Counted from the first letter of the stretch, positions 26,067 to 35,879 are shown. The stretch: 64,000 nucleotides of DNA from Pantoea sp. alder81 (GCF_020179835.1 NZ_JAIUDA010000002.1:310001-374000), one strand, 5' to 3'. Translations and numbers: made by a program. The notes: generated by a model not told the origin, from the letters alone.

Positions 26067-27337
26067 TTACGCTGCCAAATTTGGTTACGCAAACCTCTAA
26101 AGTTAGCGATGCAGGCAGTGCTGTAGCATCGGACAATTTACTGGGTACAGATGCGCTGCCACAGGGTTTTATCACTGAACTGGGTAACCGCTTACTGACG
26201 CTGGCTCAGCAACAAGGTGTTAACACGCAATCGACTGATCTGTCAGCAGAAGTCGATGGAAAAGACGTCACAAAAGCGTCATTAAGCGCGTTATTGCAGG
26301 CACTGGACAAACCAGAGGCGTTAAACGCACTTTTACAACCGGAAAACACTAAAGCCACGCTGAAATCAGCCGATGATAAAGACAAGACTGAGGCAAGTTC
26401 GTTAAGTGCCAGCGACTTACAGAATGTGCAGGCGCTGTTCGCCATGTTACCGGTTGCAGTAGAAGCGCGTAACAGCCAGAGCGCCAGCACCGATAAGACA
26501 TCAGCTGAAGCAGGCGCTACGCTCAACGGGACATTGTTAAGCCGAACGCTGCAGAGCGCAGTGAAAGATGAGCAAGAGGCGCAGACAGACAGTACGTCTC
26601 ACAAAAAATCCAGCGATGTGCTGAGCGGCGTCAGCCGAGATGCCAGCACCACGCAAACCAGTAGCAGTGCCGCTGCCGCCAGCAATACGGCCAGTACCAC
26701 GGCCAGCAATAGCGCACTGTCACTGGATGAAAGTTTTAAGCAGGTGCTGAGCACGCTCAGCAAACCGGAAGAACGTCGTGATAGCCAAAGCGACACGGTA
26801 ACGGCATTAACCAGCGCCCCGGTCAGCAGCAGTAGCACACTGACCAACAGTACGGCGACGGCCAGCACTACCCCGTCGACGCCGATGCTGAATGCCCAAC
26901 TCGGCAGCAATGAGTGGCAGCAGGCGTTAAGCCAGCAAATCGTGATGTTCAGTCGCAACGGACAGCAAAATGCCGAATTGCGCTTACATCCCGAAGATTT
27001 GGGTGCAATCCAGATCAACCTGACCCTCGACAAGGATCAGGCGCAGTTAAGTATGGTTTCCAGCCACAGCCAAGTGAGGGCCGCGCTGGAAGCGGCTCTC
27101 CCTCAGCTGCGTACAGCGCTGGCGGAGAGCGGTATAAACCTGGGACAGAGTAATGTCAGCAGCGACGCCTTCGCACAAAGCCAGAATTATCAGGGCCAGC
27201 AGGAAGGACGTCGTGATGGCCAGCACGGCAGCTTTACCCTCTCCCAGGACAGTGAAAACGAGATAACGCCTATTGCCGTCCCGGCAGCCCTACAGGCGCG
27301 CGTGACAGGTAACGGCGCTGTCGATATCTTTGCCTGA
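26063..27337 (+). CDS. fliK: Flagellar hook-length control protein FliK
   Basis: FliK is the secreted ruler that sets hook length and switches the export gate FlhB to late substrates. The 424-residue product has a low-complexity Ser/Thr/Ala-rich middle (about 190-290). The globular C-terminal domain carries the typical [18 protein letters not shown] region near 310-335. Sequence conservation is confined to that domain, as usual in this family. It is the last gene of the fliFGHIJK block; a hairpin follows at 27366-27409 before fliL. Confidence 0.95.
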   Translation: MITLPNLVTQTSKVSDAGSAVASDNLLGTDALPQGFITELGNRLLTLAQQQGVNTQSTDLSAEVDGKDVTKASLSALLQALDKPEALNALLQPENTKATLKSADDKDKTEASSLSASDLQNVQALFAMLPVAVEARNSQSASTDKTSAEAGATLNGTLLSRTLQSAVKDEQEAQTDSTSHKKSSDVLSGVSRDASTTQTSSSAAAASNTASTTASNSALSLDESFKQVLSTLSKPEERRDSQSDTVTALTSAPVSSSSTLTNSTATASTTPSTPMLNAQLGSNEWQQALSQQIVMFSRNGQQNAELRLHPEDLGAIQINLTLDKDQAQLSMVSSHSQVRAALEAALPQLRTALAESGINLGQSNVSSDAFAQSQNYQGQQEGRRDGQHGSFTLSQDSENEITPIAVPAALQARVTGNGAVDIFA

Positions 27338-27365
27338 CAGCGGCTAAACGCTGAAGGTAAGCGTA

Positions 27366-27409
27366 AAACCCGCGTCTTTTCTTCCCATTGTTTGACTTAA
27401 GACGCGGGA
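27366..27409. other. Inverted repeat between fliK and fliL
   Basis: CCCGCGTCTT and AAGACGCGGG form a 10-bp stem around a 24-base loop. There is no T-tract, so it may be an attenuating or RNA-stabilising structure or the edge of the fliL promoter region rather than a standard terminator. Confidence 0.45.
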
Positions 27410-27467
27410 TAATCTGTCCAGGCGAGCCGAGAGGCTTGCCCATAATTCACAGGAAGTAACTGCAAAC

Positions 27468-27953
27468 ATGTCTGATAACGCGAAAGCTAAAGGCCGCAAA
27501 CGTTCACTACTAATACCGGTGTTACTGATTGTAACTCTGGCCGCTTGCAGCGTGGCAGGCTATGCAGTCTGGCGAATGATGAATAAACACGAGGGTGACA
27601 AACCGGAAGCGGCGAAAGTTGAGCCACCGGCCGCCCCCGTATTTTTTGCAATGGATACGTTTACGGTTAACCTGGTCAATCCTGACAACGATCCCGATCG
27701 TGTGCTGTACGTAGGCTTTACGCTGCGTCTGCCGGATGAGGATACCCGACGTCGGTTGAACGATTACCTGCCTGAAGTGCGCAGCCGTTTGCTGTTGTTG
27801 CTTTCGCGTCAAAATGCCGCGCAGCTTGCAACCGAACAAGGCAAACAGGCCCTGGTTGAGCAGATCAAACAGGCGCTGGCACCTCCACTGGTAAAAGCTC
27901 AACCCCCGCAGGTGGTCAGTGACGTGCTGTTTACCGCCTTCATTTTGAGGTGA
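27468..27953 (+). CDS. fliL: Flagellar basal body protein FliL
   Basis: FliL is an inner-membrane protein that rings and supports the stator. The 161-residue product has one transmembrane helix (about 16-37) and a periplasmic domain with [11 protein letters not shown]. It is first in fliLMNOPQR, preceded by ACAGGAAGTAACTGCAAAC as ribosome site, and four bases separate it from fliM. Confidence 0.95.
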   Translation: MSDNAKAKGRKRSLLIPVLLIVTLAACSVAGYAVWRMMNKHEGDKPEAAKVEPPAAPVFFAMDTFTVNLVNPDNDPDRVLYVGFTLRLPDEDTRRRLNDYLPEVRSRLLLLLSRQNAAQLATEQGKQALVEQIKQALAPPLVKAQPPQVVSDVLFTAFILR

Positions 27954-27957
27954 TTTA

Positions 27958-28965
27958 ATGGGCGATAGCATTCTCTCCCAGGCTGAGATTGACGCGCTGC
28001 TTAATGGCGACAGTGACAGTGCGGAAGTAGAGAACAGTTCCAAAGGGACCGATGGCGATATCCGTCCTTATGATCCTAATACCCAGCGTCGCGTGGTGCG
28101 CGAGCGTCTGCAGGCGCTGGAGATCATTAACGAGCGTTTTGCCCGTCATTTTCGTATGGCGCTGTTCAACCTGCTGCGCCGTAGCCCGGATATCAGTGTC
28201 GGTGCGATCAAGATTCAGCCTTACCACGAGTTCGCACGCAACCTGCCGGTGCCAACCAACCTGAACCTGATCCACCTGAAACCGCTGCGCGGTACTGCGC
28301 TGGTGGTGTTTTCACCGAGTCTGGTGTTTATCGCCGTAGATAACCTGTTTGGTGGTGATGGCCGTTTCCCGACGAAAGTGGAAGGCCGTGAATTTACCCA
28401 TACCGAGCAACGTGTCATCCGCCGCATGCTGAAGCTGGCGCTGGATGGTTACAGCGATGCCTGGAAAGCCATTTATCCGCTGGATGTTGAGTACGTCCGT
28501 TCGGAAATGCAGGTGAAATTTACCAACATCACCACCTCACCGAACGATATCGTGGTCAATACCCCGTTCCAGGTGGAGATTGGCAACCTGGTCGGTGAAT
28601 TTAATATCTGTATTCCGTTTTCAATGATTGAGCCGCTGCGCGAGCTGCTGGTCAATCCACCACTGGAAAACTCCCGTCAGGAAGATACGCACTGGCGCGA
28701 CAATCTGGTGAAACAGGTGCAGCACTCGGAGCTGGAGCTGATTGCCCACTTCGCAGAAACATCGATGCGCCTGTCACGTATTTTGCAACTGAAACCTGGT
28801 GACGTCCTGCCCATTGAGAAGCCGGACCGCATTATTGCTCACGTCGATGGCGTACCGGTACTGACCAGCCAATATGGCACCATAAATGGCCAGTACGCGC
28901 TGCGTGTTGAACACCTGATTAACCCGATTTTGAATTCGCTGAACGAGGAACAGCCCGATGAGTGA
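27958..28965 (+). CDS. fliM: Flagellar motor switch protein FliM
   Basis: FliM forms the middle of the C ring and binds phosphorylated CheY, thereby setting rotation direction. The 335-residue product begins with the CheY-binding peptide (ILSQAEIDALLNGD), followed by the CheC-like domain and a C-terminal SpoA-like domain (around 250-325). Length is standard. It overlaps fliN by 8 bases. Confidence 0.97.
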   Translation: MGDSILSQAEIDALLNGDSDSAEVENSSKGTDGDIRPYDPNTQRRVVRERLQALEIINERFARHFRMALFNLLRRSPDISVGAIKIQPYHEFARNLPVPTNLNLIHLKPLRGTALVVFSPSLVFIAVDNLFGGDGRFPTKVEGREFTHTEQRVIRRMLKLALDGYSDAWKAIYPLDVEYVRSEMQVKFTNITTSPNDIVVNTPFQVEIGNLVGEFNICIPFSMIEPLRELLVNPPLENSRQEDTHWRDNLVKQVQHSELELIAHFAETSMRLSRILQLKPGDVLPIEKPDRIIAHVDGVPVLTSQYGTINGQYALRVEHLINPILNSLNEEQPDE

Positions 28966-29365
28966 CAGCAAAAAACCGTCCGATGATATTTCTGCGGACG
29001 ACCTGTGGGCTGAGGCAATGAACGAGCAGACAACCACCAGCACGCCTGATCCAACAGAGAACGTTTTCAAATCGTTTGAAAGCAACGGTGCCAGTGGCTC
29101 GCTGCAGGACATCGATCTGATTATGGATATCCCGGTCAAACTGACCGTGGAACTGGGTCGCACCAAGATGACCATCAAAGAGCTGCTGCGCCTGACGCAG
29201 GGTTCCGTGGTGGCGCTGGATGGCCTGGCCGGTGAACCACTGGATATTCTGATCAACGGATACCTGATTGCTCAGGGTGAAGTCGTGGTCGTGAACGACA
29301 AATATGGCGTGCGCATCACCGACATTATTACGCCATCTGAACGTATGCGTCGTCTGAGCCGTTAA
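28958..29365 (+). CDS. fliN: Flagellar motor switch protein FliN
   Basis: FliN forms the bottom of the C ring and docks FliH. The 135-residue product has an acidic, variable N-terminus and a C-terminal SpoA domain (VKLTVELGRTKMTIKELLRL, GEVVVVNDKYGVRITDII). Full length and in the expected position, with the start inside the end of fliM. Confidence 0.97.
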   Translation: MSDSKKPSDDISADDLWAEAMNEQTTTSTPDPTENVFKSFESNGASGSLQDIDLIMDIPVKLTVELGRTKMTIKELLRLTQGSVVALDGLAGEPLDILINGYLIAQGEVVVVNDKYGVRITDIITPSERMRRLSR

Positions 29366-29367
29366 GC

Positions 29368-29763
29368 ATGTTAAAGAACGCGCAAATCGGCCAGCCGGTG
29401 CATAGCCAGCCGGTGGTCTCTACCGGTTCGGTGATTGGACAAGTCAGCAGCGTGCTGGCAGTGATTGTTCTGCTGATTCTGGCTTGTGGCTGGCTGGCAA
29501 AACGCCTCGGCTTTGCCCCGAAAACCGTCAACACCCAGGCGCTGAAAATCAGCGCCAGCGTGCAGGTGGGCCGCCAGGAACGTGTGGTGATTGTTGATAC
29601 CGCCGATGCGCGTTTAGTACTGGGCGTCACTGCCCAGCAAATTACCCATCTGCATTCACTGCCACCGGTGCCACCTGAAGAGTTGGTGAACAAAGCCGTG
29701 GCGCCGCAGGATTTTCGTCAGCTGTTTCAGAATCTGGTTAAACGTCCCGGAAAACCCCAATGA
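29368..29763 (+). CDS. fliO: Flagellar biosynthesis protein FliO
   Basis: FliO is a membrane scaffold that helps the FliP pore assemble. The 131-residue product has one transmembrane helix (about 28-48, [20 protein letters not shown]) and a conserved cytoplasmic domain ([20 protein letters not shown]). It lies between fliN and fliP and overlaps the latter by 4 bases. Confidence 0.94.
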   Translation: MLKNAQIGQPVHSQPVVSTGSVIGQVSSVLAVIVLLILACGWLAKRLGFAPKTVNTQALKISASVQVGRQERVVIVDTADARLVLGVTAQQITHLHSLPPVPPEELVNKAVAPQDFRQLFQNLVKRPGKPQ

Positions 29764-30494
29764 TGCGTCGATTGCTTCCCCTTTTGCCGCTGCTGTTGCT
29801 GGCACCGGTTGCCCATGCGCAGTTGCCAGGTCTGGTCAGCCAGCCGCTGGCGAATGGCGGCCAGAGTTGGTCGTTGCCGGTGCAGACGTTGGTGTTCATC
29901 ACCTCACTGACCTTCCTTCCAGCCATTTTGCTAATGATGACCAGCTTCACCCGCATCATCATTGTTTTCGGTTTGCTGCGTAATGCTTTGGGTACGCCCT
30001 CGGCGCCACCGAACCAGGTGCTGTTGGGGCTGGCGCTGTTTTTAACCTTCTTTATTATGGCGCCGACCTTCGACAAAATTTACAGCGATGCCTATTTGCC
30101 GTTCAGCCAGGACAAAATCAGCATGGACGTGGCGATAGATAAAGGCGCCCAGCCGCTGCGCGAATTTATGCTGCGCCAGACGCGTGAAGCAGACTTAGCG
30201 TTGTTTGCTCGTCTTGCCAATACCGCGCCGATTGAAGGTCCGGAGGCGGTGCCGATGCGTATTTTGCTGCCGGCTTACGTTACCAGCGAACTGAAAACCG
30301 CCTTCCAGATTGGCTTCACCGTGTTCATTCCGTTCCTGATCATCGACCTGGTGGTTGCCAGCGTGTTGATGGCATTGGGGATGATGATGGTGCCGCCAGC
30401 GACCATTTCCCTGCCGTTCAAACTGATGTTGTTTGTGTTGGTGGATGGCTGGCAGCTGCTGGTAGGTTCACTGGCGCAGAGTTTCTACTCCTGA
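29760..30494 (+). CDS. fliP: Flagellar export gate protein FliP
   Basis: FliP forms the core of the type III export channel with FliQ and FliR. The 244-residue product has a cleavable signal peptide ([16 protein letters not shown]) and the conserved transmembrane segments ([44 protein letters not shown]). Starts at 29760 (overlapping fliO as ATGA) and 29763 are both possible; they differ by one methionine. Confidence 0.96.
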   Translation: MMRRLLPLLPLLLLAPVAHAQLPGLVSQPLANGGQSWSLPVQTLVFITSLTFLPAILLMMTSFTRIIIVFGLLRNALGTPSAPPNQVLLGLALFLTFFIMAPTFDKIYSDAYLPFSQDKISMDVAIDKGAQPLREFMLRQTREADLALFARLANTAPIEGPEAVPMRILLPAYVTSELKTAFQIGFTVFIPFLIIDLVVASVLMALGMMMVPPATISLPFKLMLFVLVDGWQLLVGSLAQSFYS

Positions 30495-30534
30495 GTGGCT
30501 TCCGCCCTCGCCCTTTTTCTTACAGGAGCGCAGC

Positions 30535-30804
30535 ATGACACCCGAATCGGTCATGGTCATCGGCCAGGAAGCGATGCGAATTGCCCTGATGCTCGCCGCC
30601 CCGCTGTTGCTGGCGGCGCTGGTCAGCGGTTTGATCATTAGTCTGTTACAGGCGGCAACGCAGGTAAACGAACAGACGCTCTCCTTTATTCCTAAGATTC
30701 TTGCCGTTGCCGCCACCGCGGTGATTGCCGGTCCATGGATGCTGAATCTGGTGCTGGATTACATGCGTAATCTGTTTACCAACCTGCCTTATATCATCGG
30801 CTGA
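30535..30804 (+). CDS. fliQ: Flagellar export gate protein FliQ
   Basis: FliQ is the small two-helix subunit of the export gate. The 89-residue product ([37 protein letters not shown]) is full length. ACAGGAG precedes the ATG, and the stop codon overlaps the fliR start. Confidence 0.96.
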   Translation: MTPESVMVIGQEAMRIALMLAAPLLLAALVSGLIISLLQAATQVNEQTLSFIPKILAVAATAVIAGPWMLNLVLDYMRNLFTNLPYIIG

Positions 30805-31592
30805 TGATTAATCTCGATAGCAGCCAGCTGGTCCATTGGGTCGCACAATTTTTCTGGCCGATGGTACGTTTGCTGGCACTGTTTGCCAGCGCGCCGGTGC
30901 TGAGTGAGAAATCCATTCCCAAACGCGTGAAAGTGGGCCTGGCGGTGTTGACGACCTGGATTGTCATTCCCGTGCTGCCCCCGGTAGAAGTCACGTTATT
31001 TACCCCAGCGGGTTTCTGGATCCTGTTACAGCAATTACTGATTGGTGTCGGGATCGGCCTGACCATGCAGCTGGCGTTTGCCGCTGTGCGCATGGCCGGT
31101 GAAGTGGTGGGTTTACAGATGGGCTTATCTTTTGCCACCTTCTTTGATCCTGGTAGCCGCCTCAACATGCCGGTGCTGGCCCGTTTTCTCGATATGCTGG
31201 CGATGCTGCTGTTTCTCACCTTCAACGGACACCTGTGGCTGATTTCGCTGCTGGTGGACAGTTTTCATACCCTGCCGATTAGCGATCAACCACTCAACGC
31301 CAATGCTTTTATGGCGCTGGTGAAGTCCGCCGGTTTAATTTTCCTTAATGGCATGATGTTAGCGCTGCCCTTAATTGTTTTATTGCTCACGCTAAACATG
31401 GCACTAGGTTTGTTAAACCGTGTTTCACCACAACTGTCGGTTTTCGCGATTGGCTTTCCGATTACCTTAACGGTGGGGATCCTCAGCCTGGGTATGATGA
31501 TGCCGCTGCTCGCCCCCTTCTGTGAACATCTGTTCGGCGAAGTCTTTGATTTACTCGCGCAGTTTGTGTCAGAACTCTCCCGCGCACGCTGA
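30804..31592 (+). CDS. fliR: Flagellar export gate protein FliR
   Basis: FliR caps the FliP/FliQ export channel. The 262-residue polytopic protein has about six transmembrane helices and the conserved [20 protein letters not shown] segment. It is the last gene of the fliL-R block. No clear intrinsic terminator follows; the AT-rich rcsA leader comes next. Confidence 0.95.
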   Translation: MINLDSSQLVHWVAQFFWPMVRLLALFASAPVLSEKSIPKRVKVGLAVLTTWIVIPVLPPVEVTLFTPAGFWILLQQLLIGVGIGLTMQLAFAAVRMAGEVVGLQMGLSFATFFDPGSRLNMPVLARFLDMLAMLLFLTFNGHLWLISLLVDSFHTLPISDQPLNANAFMALVKSAGLIFLNGMMLALPLIVLLLTLNMALGLLNRVSPQLSVFAIGFPITLTVGILSLGMMMPLLAPFCEHLFGEVFDLLAQFVSELSRAR

Positions 31593-32221
31593 TTAACCAT
31601 TCTGTAGTAGTTCTTATGCAATAGTTAAGTATTCAAAATCAATCTGTGCATTTTTCGAACCATATTTCTCAGAAATCAACTGAGGTTATTCTGATAAATG
31701 CGCATTTCAGGTGAAAATTATTCTTATTAAACGGCGCTTCGCGTATTTTAGTCAGACGATTCCTAAGGCGATAAACCTTGTGAATTGGTTGAATAAATGC
31801 TCAAAGGGCTGTTTTTAAACAAAAAAAATATTACAGCGATTTTTCTTGTCTAAATCCCTTTTTTCCGGCATTGTCAACACTCGCTGAAACGTCACACTTT
31901 CGCGATTCAAATGTTTTTAAGAATTGTCCTATCAGATTTGTCTGTGACTTGCGCGATAGTGACAGGGCTCTCAAAAACAGAGCGAATTACACACTTAATG
32001 CAAACTCCCGGCGATTCCCACTATCGCGGGGACAAGAGTGACGTGGAAGTAACACAATAAACTTCGCAGAAGGGTTCAGGGATAGAGTCATGATGGCGCA
32101 CGGATATCATTCGCCAATCTGCCGAGCAGAATAAAAAAGTGTCTTTGGAAATCTCTCTCGTACCGCAAACGCGTATTCATCGTTGATTTAAACGGATAAC
32201 AAATTGGTGAGGGTCGCTATA
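31593..32221. other. Long AT-rich leader upstream of rcsA
   Basis: No gene is visible in these 629 bases. The AT-rich first half is the kind of sequence bound by H-NS, which represses rcsA in E. coli. A candidate RcsAB box lies at 31752-31765. The later part (31930-32200) has no structure I can assign. Confidence 0.5.
31752..31765 (+). promoter_or_regulatory. Candidate RcsAB box (rcsA autoregulation)
   Basis: TCAGACGATTCCTA matches the RcsAB consensus TAAGAATATTCCTA at 11 of 14 positions, including the full TTCCTA half. It lies 457 bases upstream of the rcsA start, in the rcsA leader where autoregulation by RcsAB is known in E. coli. Confidence 0.5.
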
Positions 32222-32857
32222 ATGCCAACGATTATTATGGATTCATGTAACTACACACGCCTCGGATTATCAGACTATATGTCGGCCAAAGGAGTTAAAA
32301 AGAAAAATATCACTCCGGTCTCTGATATTGAACAACTGCAACAAAGATGTGAACAGCTTAAACCTGGTGTCGTCTTTATTAATGAAGAATGTTTCATTCA
32401 TGAAGCTGATTCCAGCGATCGTATCCGCGCCATTATTATGCAGCATCCAGATACGCTATTTTTTATCTTTATGGCGATCTCGAATATCCATTTTGAGGAA
32501 TATCTCTACGTTCGTAAGAACCTGATTATTACATCAAAATCGGTAAAAACTTCGACGCTGGATTCACTGCTTGGCACCTACCTGCAAAAGAAACTCAACG
32601 CTACCCCGCGTATTTCTGCAGGATTGGATATTCATCCACTGACATTAAGTCAGACTGAATCAAATATGCTGAAAATGTGGATGTCAGGACATGGCACCAT
32701 TCAAATTTCAGACAAGATGCAAATTAAAGCCAAAACGGTATCGTCACACAAAGGTAATATTAAACGCAAAATTAAGACACATAATAAACAGGTTATTTAT
32801 CATGTGGTGCGCCTTACCGATAACGTGACCTCCGGTATTTATGTCAACGTGCGATAG
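32222..32857 (+). CDS. rcsA: Colanic acid/exopolysaccharide activator RcsA
   Basis: RcsA is the unstable auxiliary factor that pairs with RcsB to activate capsule genes and repress flhDC. The 211-residue product aligns throughout with E. coli RcsA ([31 protein letters not shown]). The C-terminal LuxR-type helix-turn-helix is almost identical ([35 protein letters not shown]). I start at ATG 32222 by homology; a longer frame begins at 32204. Position directly after fliR matches E. coli, and a strong terminator follows. Confidence 0.96.
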   Translation: MPTIIMDSCNYTRLGLSDYMSAKGVKKKNITPVSDIEQLQQRCEQLKPGVVFINEECFIHEADSSDRIRAIIMQHPDTLFFIFMAISNIHFEEYLYVRKNLIITSKSVKTSTLDSLLGTYLQKKLNATPRISAGLDIHPLTLSQTESNMLKMWMSGHGTIQISDKMQIKAKTVSSHKGNIKRKIKTHNKQVIYHVVRLTDNVTSGIYVNVR

Positions 32858-32893
32858 TCTTGCCTGTAAACAGTTTGAGTAAATAGCCGTAGC

Positions 32894-32933
32894 CGACAAA
32901 GGGCCAATCCGCAGATTGGCCCTTTGTCGTTTT
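32894..32933 (+). terminator. rcsA terminator
   Basis: CGACAAAGGGCCAATC and GATTGGCCCTTTGTCG form a 16-bp stem with a short loop, followed by TTTT. Confidence 0.88.
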
Positions 32934-32968
32934 GCTGAGATTTGCGAGCCAGGTCTCACTTCGCTGCC

Positions 32969-32995
32969 TAATCCTTTGCCGTTAACTGCCGATGC
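32969..32995 (+). promoter_or_regulatory. Candidate sigma-28 promoter of the chemoreceptor
   Basis: TAATCCTT, exactly 11 bases, then GCCGATGC: 5 of 8 and 6 of 8 matches to the FliA consensus with correct spacing. Transcription would start near 33002, which excludes the upstream ATG at 32992 and supports the start at 33034. Confidence 0.55.
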
Positions 32996-33033
32996 TTGTT
33001 CTCAGAACACCTACCCAAAATGAGAGCAAGGAT

Positions 33034-34740
33034 ATGAAAACAGCATCGATTGATGAGCAATATAAGCTCAGCATCTGGCAGAACCTGCGCCTGATGCCTC
33101 TTTTCAGCATGATCTTTGGTGGCATTCTGCTGCTTTTTGCCCTGTGTATCGGCCTCGCCAGCTATTTTTTAATCCAGAGTAATAATTCCCTCAATGATGC
33201 CACGGATGAAATTCAAATCCGTATGGGTATCTCTAATAGCTCAAACCATTTACGTACTGCTCGCCTTAACGTATTGCAATCAGGTGCCGCCGCCCGTATT
33301 GGCGAGATGGATGGCTATCGCGCCGACCTGGCGCGCACCGAAACTCGCATCAAACAAGCGCGCGACGGTTTTAAAATCTATATGGACCGCAAAGCGAAGA
33401 CGCCAGAGGATATCGCGCTGGATACGCCGCTCACGGCGGCCTTTAATGACTATATCGATAAGGGCCTGAAGCCGATGATTGAATCGGCGAAGCAAGGCAG
33501 CTTTGAAGGGATTGTGGCGCAGGAAACCGACGTCACACGTAAGTTAGATGATGCGTATAACGCGGTGTTACTCAAAGCCATTAAGATTCGTACCGACCGC
33601 GCCGAGGCAATCAACGCTGAAGCCGCGCATCAGTCACGTGTGGGCTTTATTGCCATGGTCGTGGCCTTTGCTGCCGCGCTGCTGTTGGTGCTCCTCACCT
33701 TCGTCTTCCTGCGTCGTGTGGTGATCAGCCCACTGCGTCAATCGGTTGAGCGCATTGAGCGCATTGCTCAGGGCGACCTGACAGCACCGGAACAAGCTTA
33801 TGGCCGTAGCGAGATCGGCAGCCTGTTACATAACCTGCAGCTGATGCAGGCTGCACTGGTGCGCACCGTCGGCACTGTCCGCGAAGGCGCTGTCGCCATC
33901 TATCAGGGGTCGAGTGAGATTTCGGCCGGTAACACCGATTTGTCTTCACGTACGGAAGAGCAGGCTTCCGCGCTGGAGCAAACCGCTGCAAGCATGGAGC
34001 AGCTCACCGCGACCGTGAAGCAAAATGCGGAGAACGCCCATCACGCCAGCCAACTGGCTGCGGATGCTTCCGGTAAAGCCCGCAGCGGTGGCGAACTGGT
34101 GCATGGCGTAGTGAAAACTATGACCAATATCTCCGGCAGCTCGAAGAAGATTGCTGAAATCACCAACGTGATTAATAGCATCGCCTTCCAGACCAATATT
34201 CTGGCACTGAACGCGGCGGTAGAAGCGGCACGTGCCGGTGAGCAAGGCCGTGGTTTTGCCGTGGTGGCGAGTGAAGTGCGCAATCTGGCTCAGCGCAGTG
34301 CTCAGGCTGCAAAAGAGATTGAATCGCTGATTGCTGAGTCGGTCGACCTGATTAATAACGGTTCACATCAAGTAGGCGAAGCCGGTACGACCATGGGAGA
34401 GATCGTCGAAGCGGTACGTCGCGTGACCGATATTATGTCGGAAATCGCGGCAGCCTCTGATGAGCAGAGCCGTGGCATTCAGCAGGTCAGCCTGGCAGTC
34501 ACCGAGATGGACAACGTCACGCAGCAGAACGCCTCGTTGGTAGAAGAAGCGTCTTCAGCAGCAGCGTCGCTGGAAGATCAGGCAGGCCGTCTGACGCAGG
34601 CGGTATCCGCGTTTAAATTGAATGACTCGCCAGCCTCGCGCGTAATGGCTTCAAGCGCAGGAACGTTGAAAGCCCCTACGCTGACACCGCGTCCCGCTCT
34701 GTCGGCTGCGAGCAGTAATGATAACTGGGAAACGTTTTAA
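33034..34740 (+). CDS. Methyl-accepting chemotaxis protein (Tsr/Tar type)
   Basis: A transmembrane chemoreceptor controlling flagellar rotation through CheW/CheA. The 568-residue product has TM1 at about 22-46, a four-helix periplasmic sensor of the Tar/Tsr type, TM2 at about 198-220 and a HAMP domain. The canonical signalling hairpin is intact (IAFQTNILALNAAVEAARAG, EQGRGFAVVASEVRNLAQRS). The C-terminal NWETF pentapeptide tethers CheR and CheB, so the receptor can adapt by itself. Ligand unknown. A sigma-28-like promoter precedes it and a terminator follows. Confidence 0.95.
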   Translation: MKTASIDEQYKLSIWQNLRLMPLFSMIFGGILLLFALCIGLASYFLIQSNNSLNDATDEIQIRMGISNSSNHLRTARLNVLQSGAAARIGEMDGYRADLARTETRIKQARDGFKIYMDRKAKTPEDIALDTPLTAAFNDYIDKGLKPMIESAKQGSFEGIVAQETDVTRKLDDAYNAVLLKAIKIRTDRAEAINAEAAHQSRVGFIAMVVAFAAALLLVLLTFVFLRRVVISPLRQSVERIERIAQGDLTAPEQAYGRSEIGSLLHNLQLMQAALVRTVGTVREGAVAIYQGSSEISAGNTDLSSRTEEQASALEQTAASMEQLTATVKQNAENAHHASQLAADASGKARSGGELVHGVVKTMTNISGSSKKIAEITNVINSIAFQTNILALNAAVEAARAGEQGRGFAVVASEVRNLAQRSAQAAKEIESLIAESVDLINNGSHQVGEAGTTMGEIVEAVRRVTDIMSEIAAASDEQSRGIQQVSLAVTEMDNVTQQNASLVEEASSAAASLEDQAGRLTQAVSAFKLNDSPASRVMASSAGTLKAPTLTPRPALSAASSNDNWETF

Positions 34741-34778
34741 TTCATCCGGCCACCCAGGATGACCTTCACTTAATACAC

Positions 34779-34812
34779 ATCAGGTGCACATCAATGTGCA
34801 CCTGATTTTTTT
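34779..34812 (+). terminator. Terminator of the chemoreceptor gene
   Basis: ATCAGGTGCACA-TCAA-TGTGCACCTGAT is a perfect 12-bp stem followed by TTTTTT. Confidence 0.9.
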
Positions 34813-34821
34813 ATGCCGCTT

Positions 34822-35016
34822 TTAGGCTTCCTCGTAGGGTTCAACAAAGACCCCTTCCGCATGGTCGCTTTCATTGAAGAACCAAATTCCCAGCGGATAA
34901 TCCTCCAGCGCCACCAGATACATGACCCCTTCGTTAAAACCTTCCACTGCCAGTACCGTACCCACGCGACGTGGGCCGCCATCGGTTTTTACCGTTACAC
35001 GGTCATTCACCTGCAT
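34822..35016 (-). CDS. dsrB: DsrB protein
   Basis: A small cytoplasmic protein of unknown function, first noted next to dsrA. The 64-residue product matches E. coli DsrB over its whole length ([38 protein letters not shown]). Position between rcsA and dsrA is as in E. coli, with the chemoreceptor inserted between rcsA and dsrB here. Confidence 0.94.
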   Translation of the reverse strand: MQVNDRVTVKTDGGPRRVGTVLAVEGFNEGVMYLVALEDYPLGIWFFNESDHAEGVFVEPYEEA

Positions 35017-35083
35017 TGATTACTCTCCAGATATTGTCCTGAATACAGTGTAACGGAAGAAAATGGCAGCCGCCTGATCCGGA

Positions 35084-35242
35084 TCAGCGTCGGGCGATTA
35101 CCCATACCGCATGCACAATGCCCGGAATATAACCGCACAGCGTCAGCAGAATATTCAGCCAGAAGGCGCCGCCGAAGCCCACCTGCAGAAATACGCCCAC
35201 TGGTGGCAGTAAAATCGCAATCACAATTCGAATAAAATCCAT
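35084..35242 (-). CDS. Pmp3/YqaE family membrane peptide
   Basis: A 52-residue hydrophobic peptide with two transmembrane helices (MDFIRIVIAILLPPVGVFLQ and FWLNILLTLCGYIPGIVHAV). It has the signature LPPVGVFL-N-GYIPGxxHA of the UPF0057/Pmp3 family, which affects membrane potential or salt tolerance in other organisms and is represented by YqaE in E. coli. AGGGAG lies before the ATG. The location beside dsrB differs from E. coli yqaE. Confidence 0.88.
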   Translation of the reverse strand: MDFIRIVIAILLPPVGVFLQVGFGGAFWLNILLTLCGYIPGIVHAVWVIARR

Positions 35243-35560
35243 ACTAACTCCCTGATATCACTTATTTATCGTCAAGCTCTAAGCATAGTCGCTGATTCCA
35301 ATAATGAGATGACAGGCGGGTAAAGTTCTGTCAGACCTCAGCTTTTCACTTTCTTAACACTACGCAGAGAGACTTCTGACGCGGGCAGCCCGTACACTTC
35401 TTCGTACTGCACCAACCCCAAAGGCGCAGTCAACCTAAAAGTAACAAGGATTTTTGCCCGCGCAGCGCGGGCTTTTTTTTGCCTGCCATTTGCCCCACTC
35501 TGCCCCTTCTCCCTGTTGTCTATACTGAGTAAGTATCTCATCGCCTCTGGGAGGCCCATT
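35243..35560. other. Intergenic region with an orphan terminator
   Basis: No gene is convincing here. A strong intrinsic terminator (GCCCGCG-CA-GCGCGGGC plus TTTTTTTT, 35457-35482, plus strand) has no recognised coding gene ahead of it, so a short noncoding transcript from about 35340 onward is possible. A minus-strand frame of 83 codons over 35338-35589 runs through the hairpin and is not credible. Confidence 0.4.
35457..35482 (+). terminator. Orphan intrinsic terminator
   Basis: GCCCGCGCAGCGCGGGC hairpin followed by eight T on the plus strand, about 80 bases ahead of yodD and with no gene just upstream on the same strand. Confidence 0.75.
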
Positions 35561-35794
35561 ATGACCACCGCAAAAGAGTACAGTGACAACGTACAGCGCG
35601 AAGTGAATATCGACGTTGATGCATTGCTGGAAGCGATTCAGAAGAAAACCTCGGGCGAGGTAAAAGAGTTTATGGAAGCGGAACACGCTCATCGGGTAAA
35701 AGTGAATGGTGAAGCTTATGACTCTTATACAGAACTGGCTGAGGCATTTGAACTCGATATCCGTGACTTCTCGATCACTGAAGTTAACCGTTGA
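35561..35794 (+). CDS. yodD: YodD family stress-related protein
   Basis: Function poorly known; E. coli yodD is stress-inducible. The 77-residue product matches E. coli YodD at both ends (MTTAKEYSDNVQREVNIDVD, ELAEAFELDIRDFSITEVNR). I start at ATG 35561, preceded by GGGAGG; the frame opens 15 codons earlier without a ribosome site. It is followed by, and convergent with, the dsrA-like RNA. Confidence 0.9.
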   Translation: MTTAKEYSDNVQREVNIDVDALLEAIQKKTSGEVKEFMEAEHAHRVKVNGEAYDSYTELAEAFELDIRDFSITEVNR

Positions 35795-35806
35795 AATCGA
35801 TTTCAT

Positions 35807-35879
35807 AAAAAAATACCCGGCGGGATGGCCGGGTTAAATAAATCAGTGAATTCGTTACACCAGGAAATTCTTAACACCT
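35807..35879 (-). ncRNA. dsrA: DsrA-like small RNA
   Basis: DsrA is an Hfq-dependent sRNA that opens the rpoS leader for translation. On the minus strand TTTCCTGGTGTAACGAATT equals the rpoS-pairing region of E. coli DsrA, and the place, between yodD and mpgP, is the E. coli one. A terminator (ACCCGGC / GCCGGGT plus TTTTTTT) ends it at 35807. TTGTCT (35907-35912), 16 bases, TAGTCT (35885-35890) is a plausible promoter. The RNA is about 73 bases, shorter than the 87 of E. coli: the second stem-loop is absent, replaced by an AU-rich stretch. The 5' end is inferred. Confidence 0.75.

Noticed and set aside
35338..35589. 83-codon minus-strand frame between the Pmp3 gene and yodD
   Set aside because: It reads through a strong terminator hairpin and overlaps the yodD start region.
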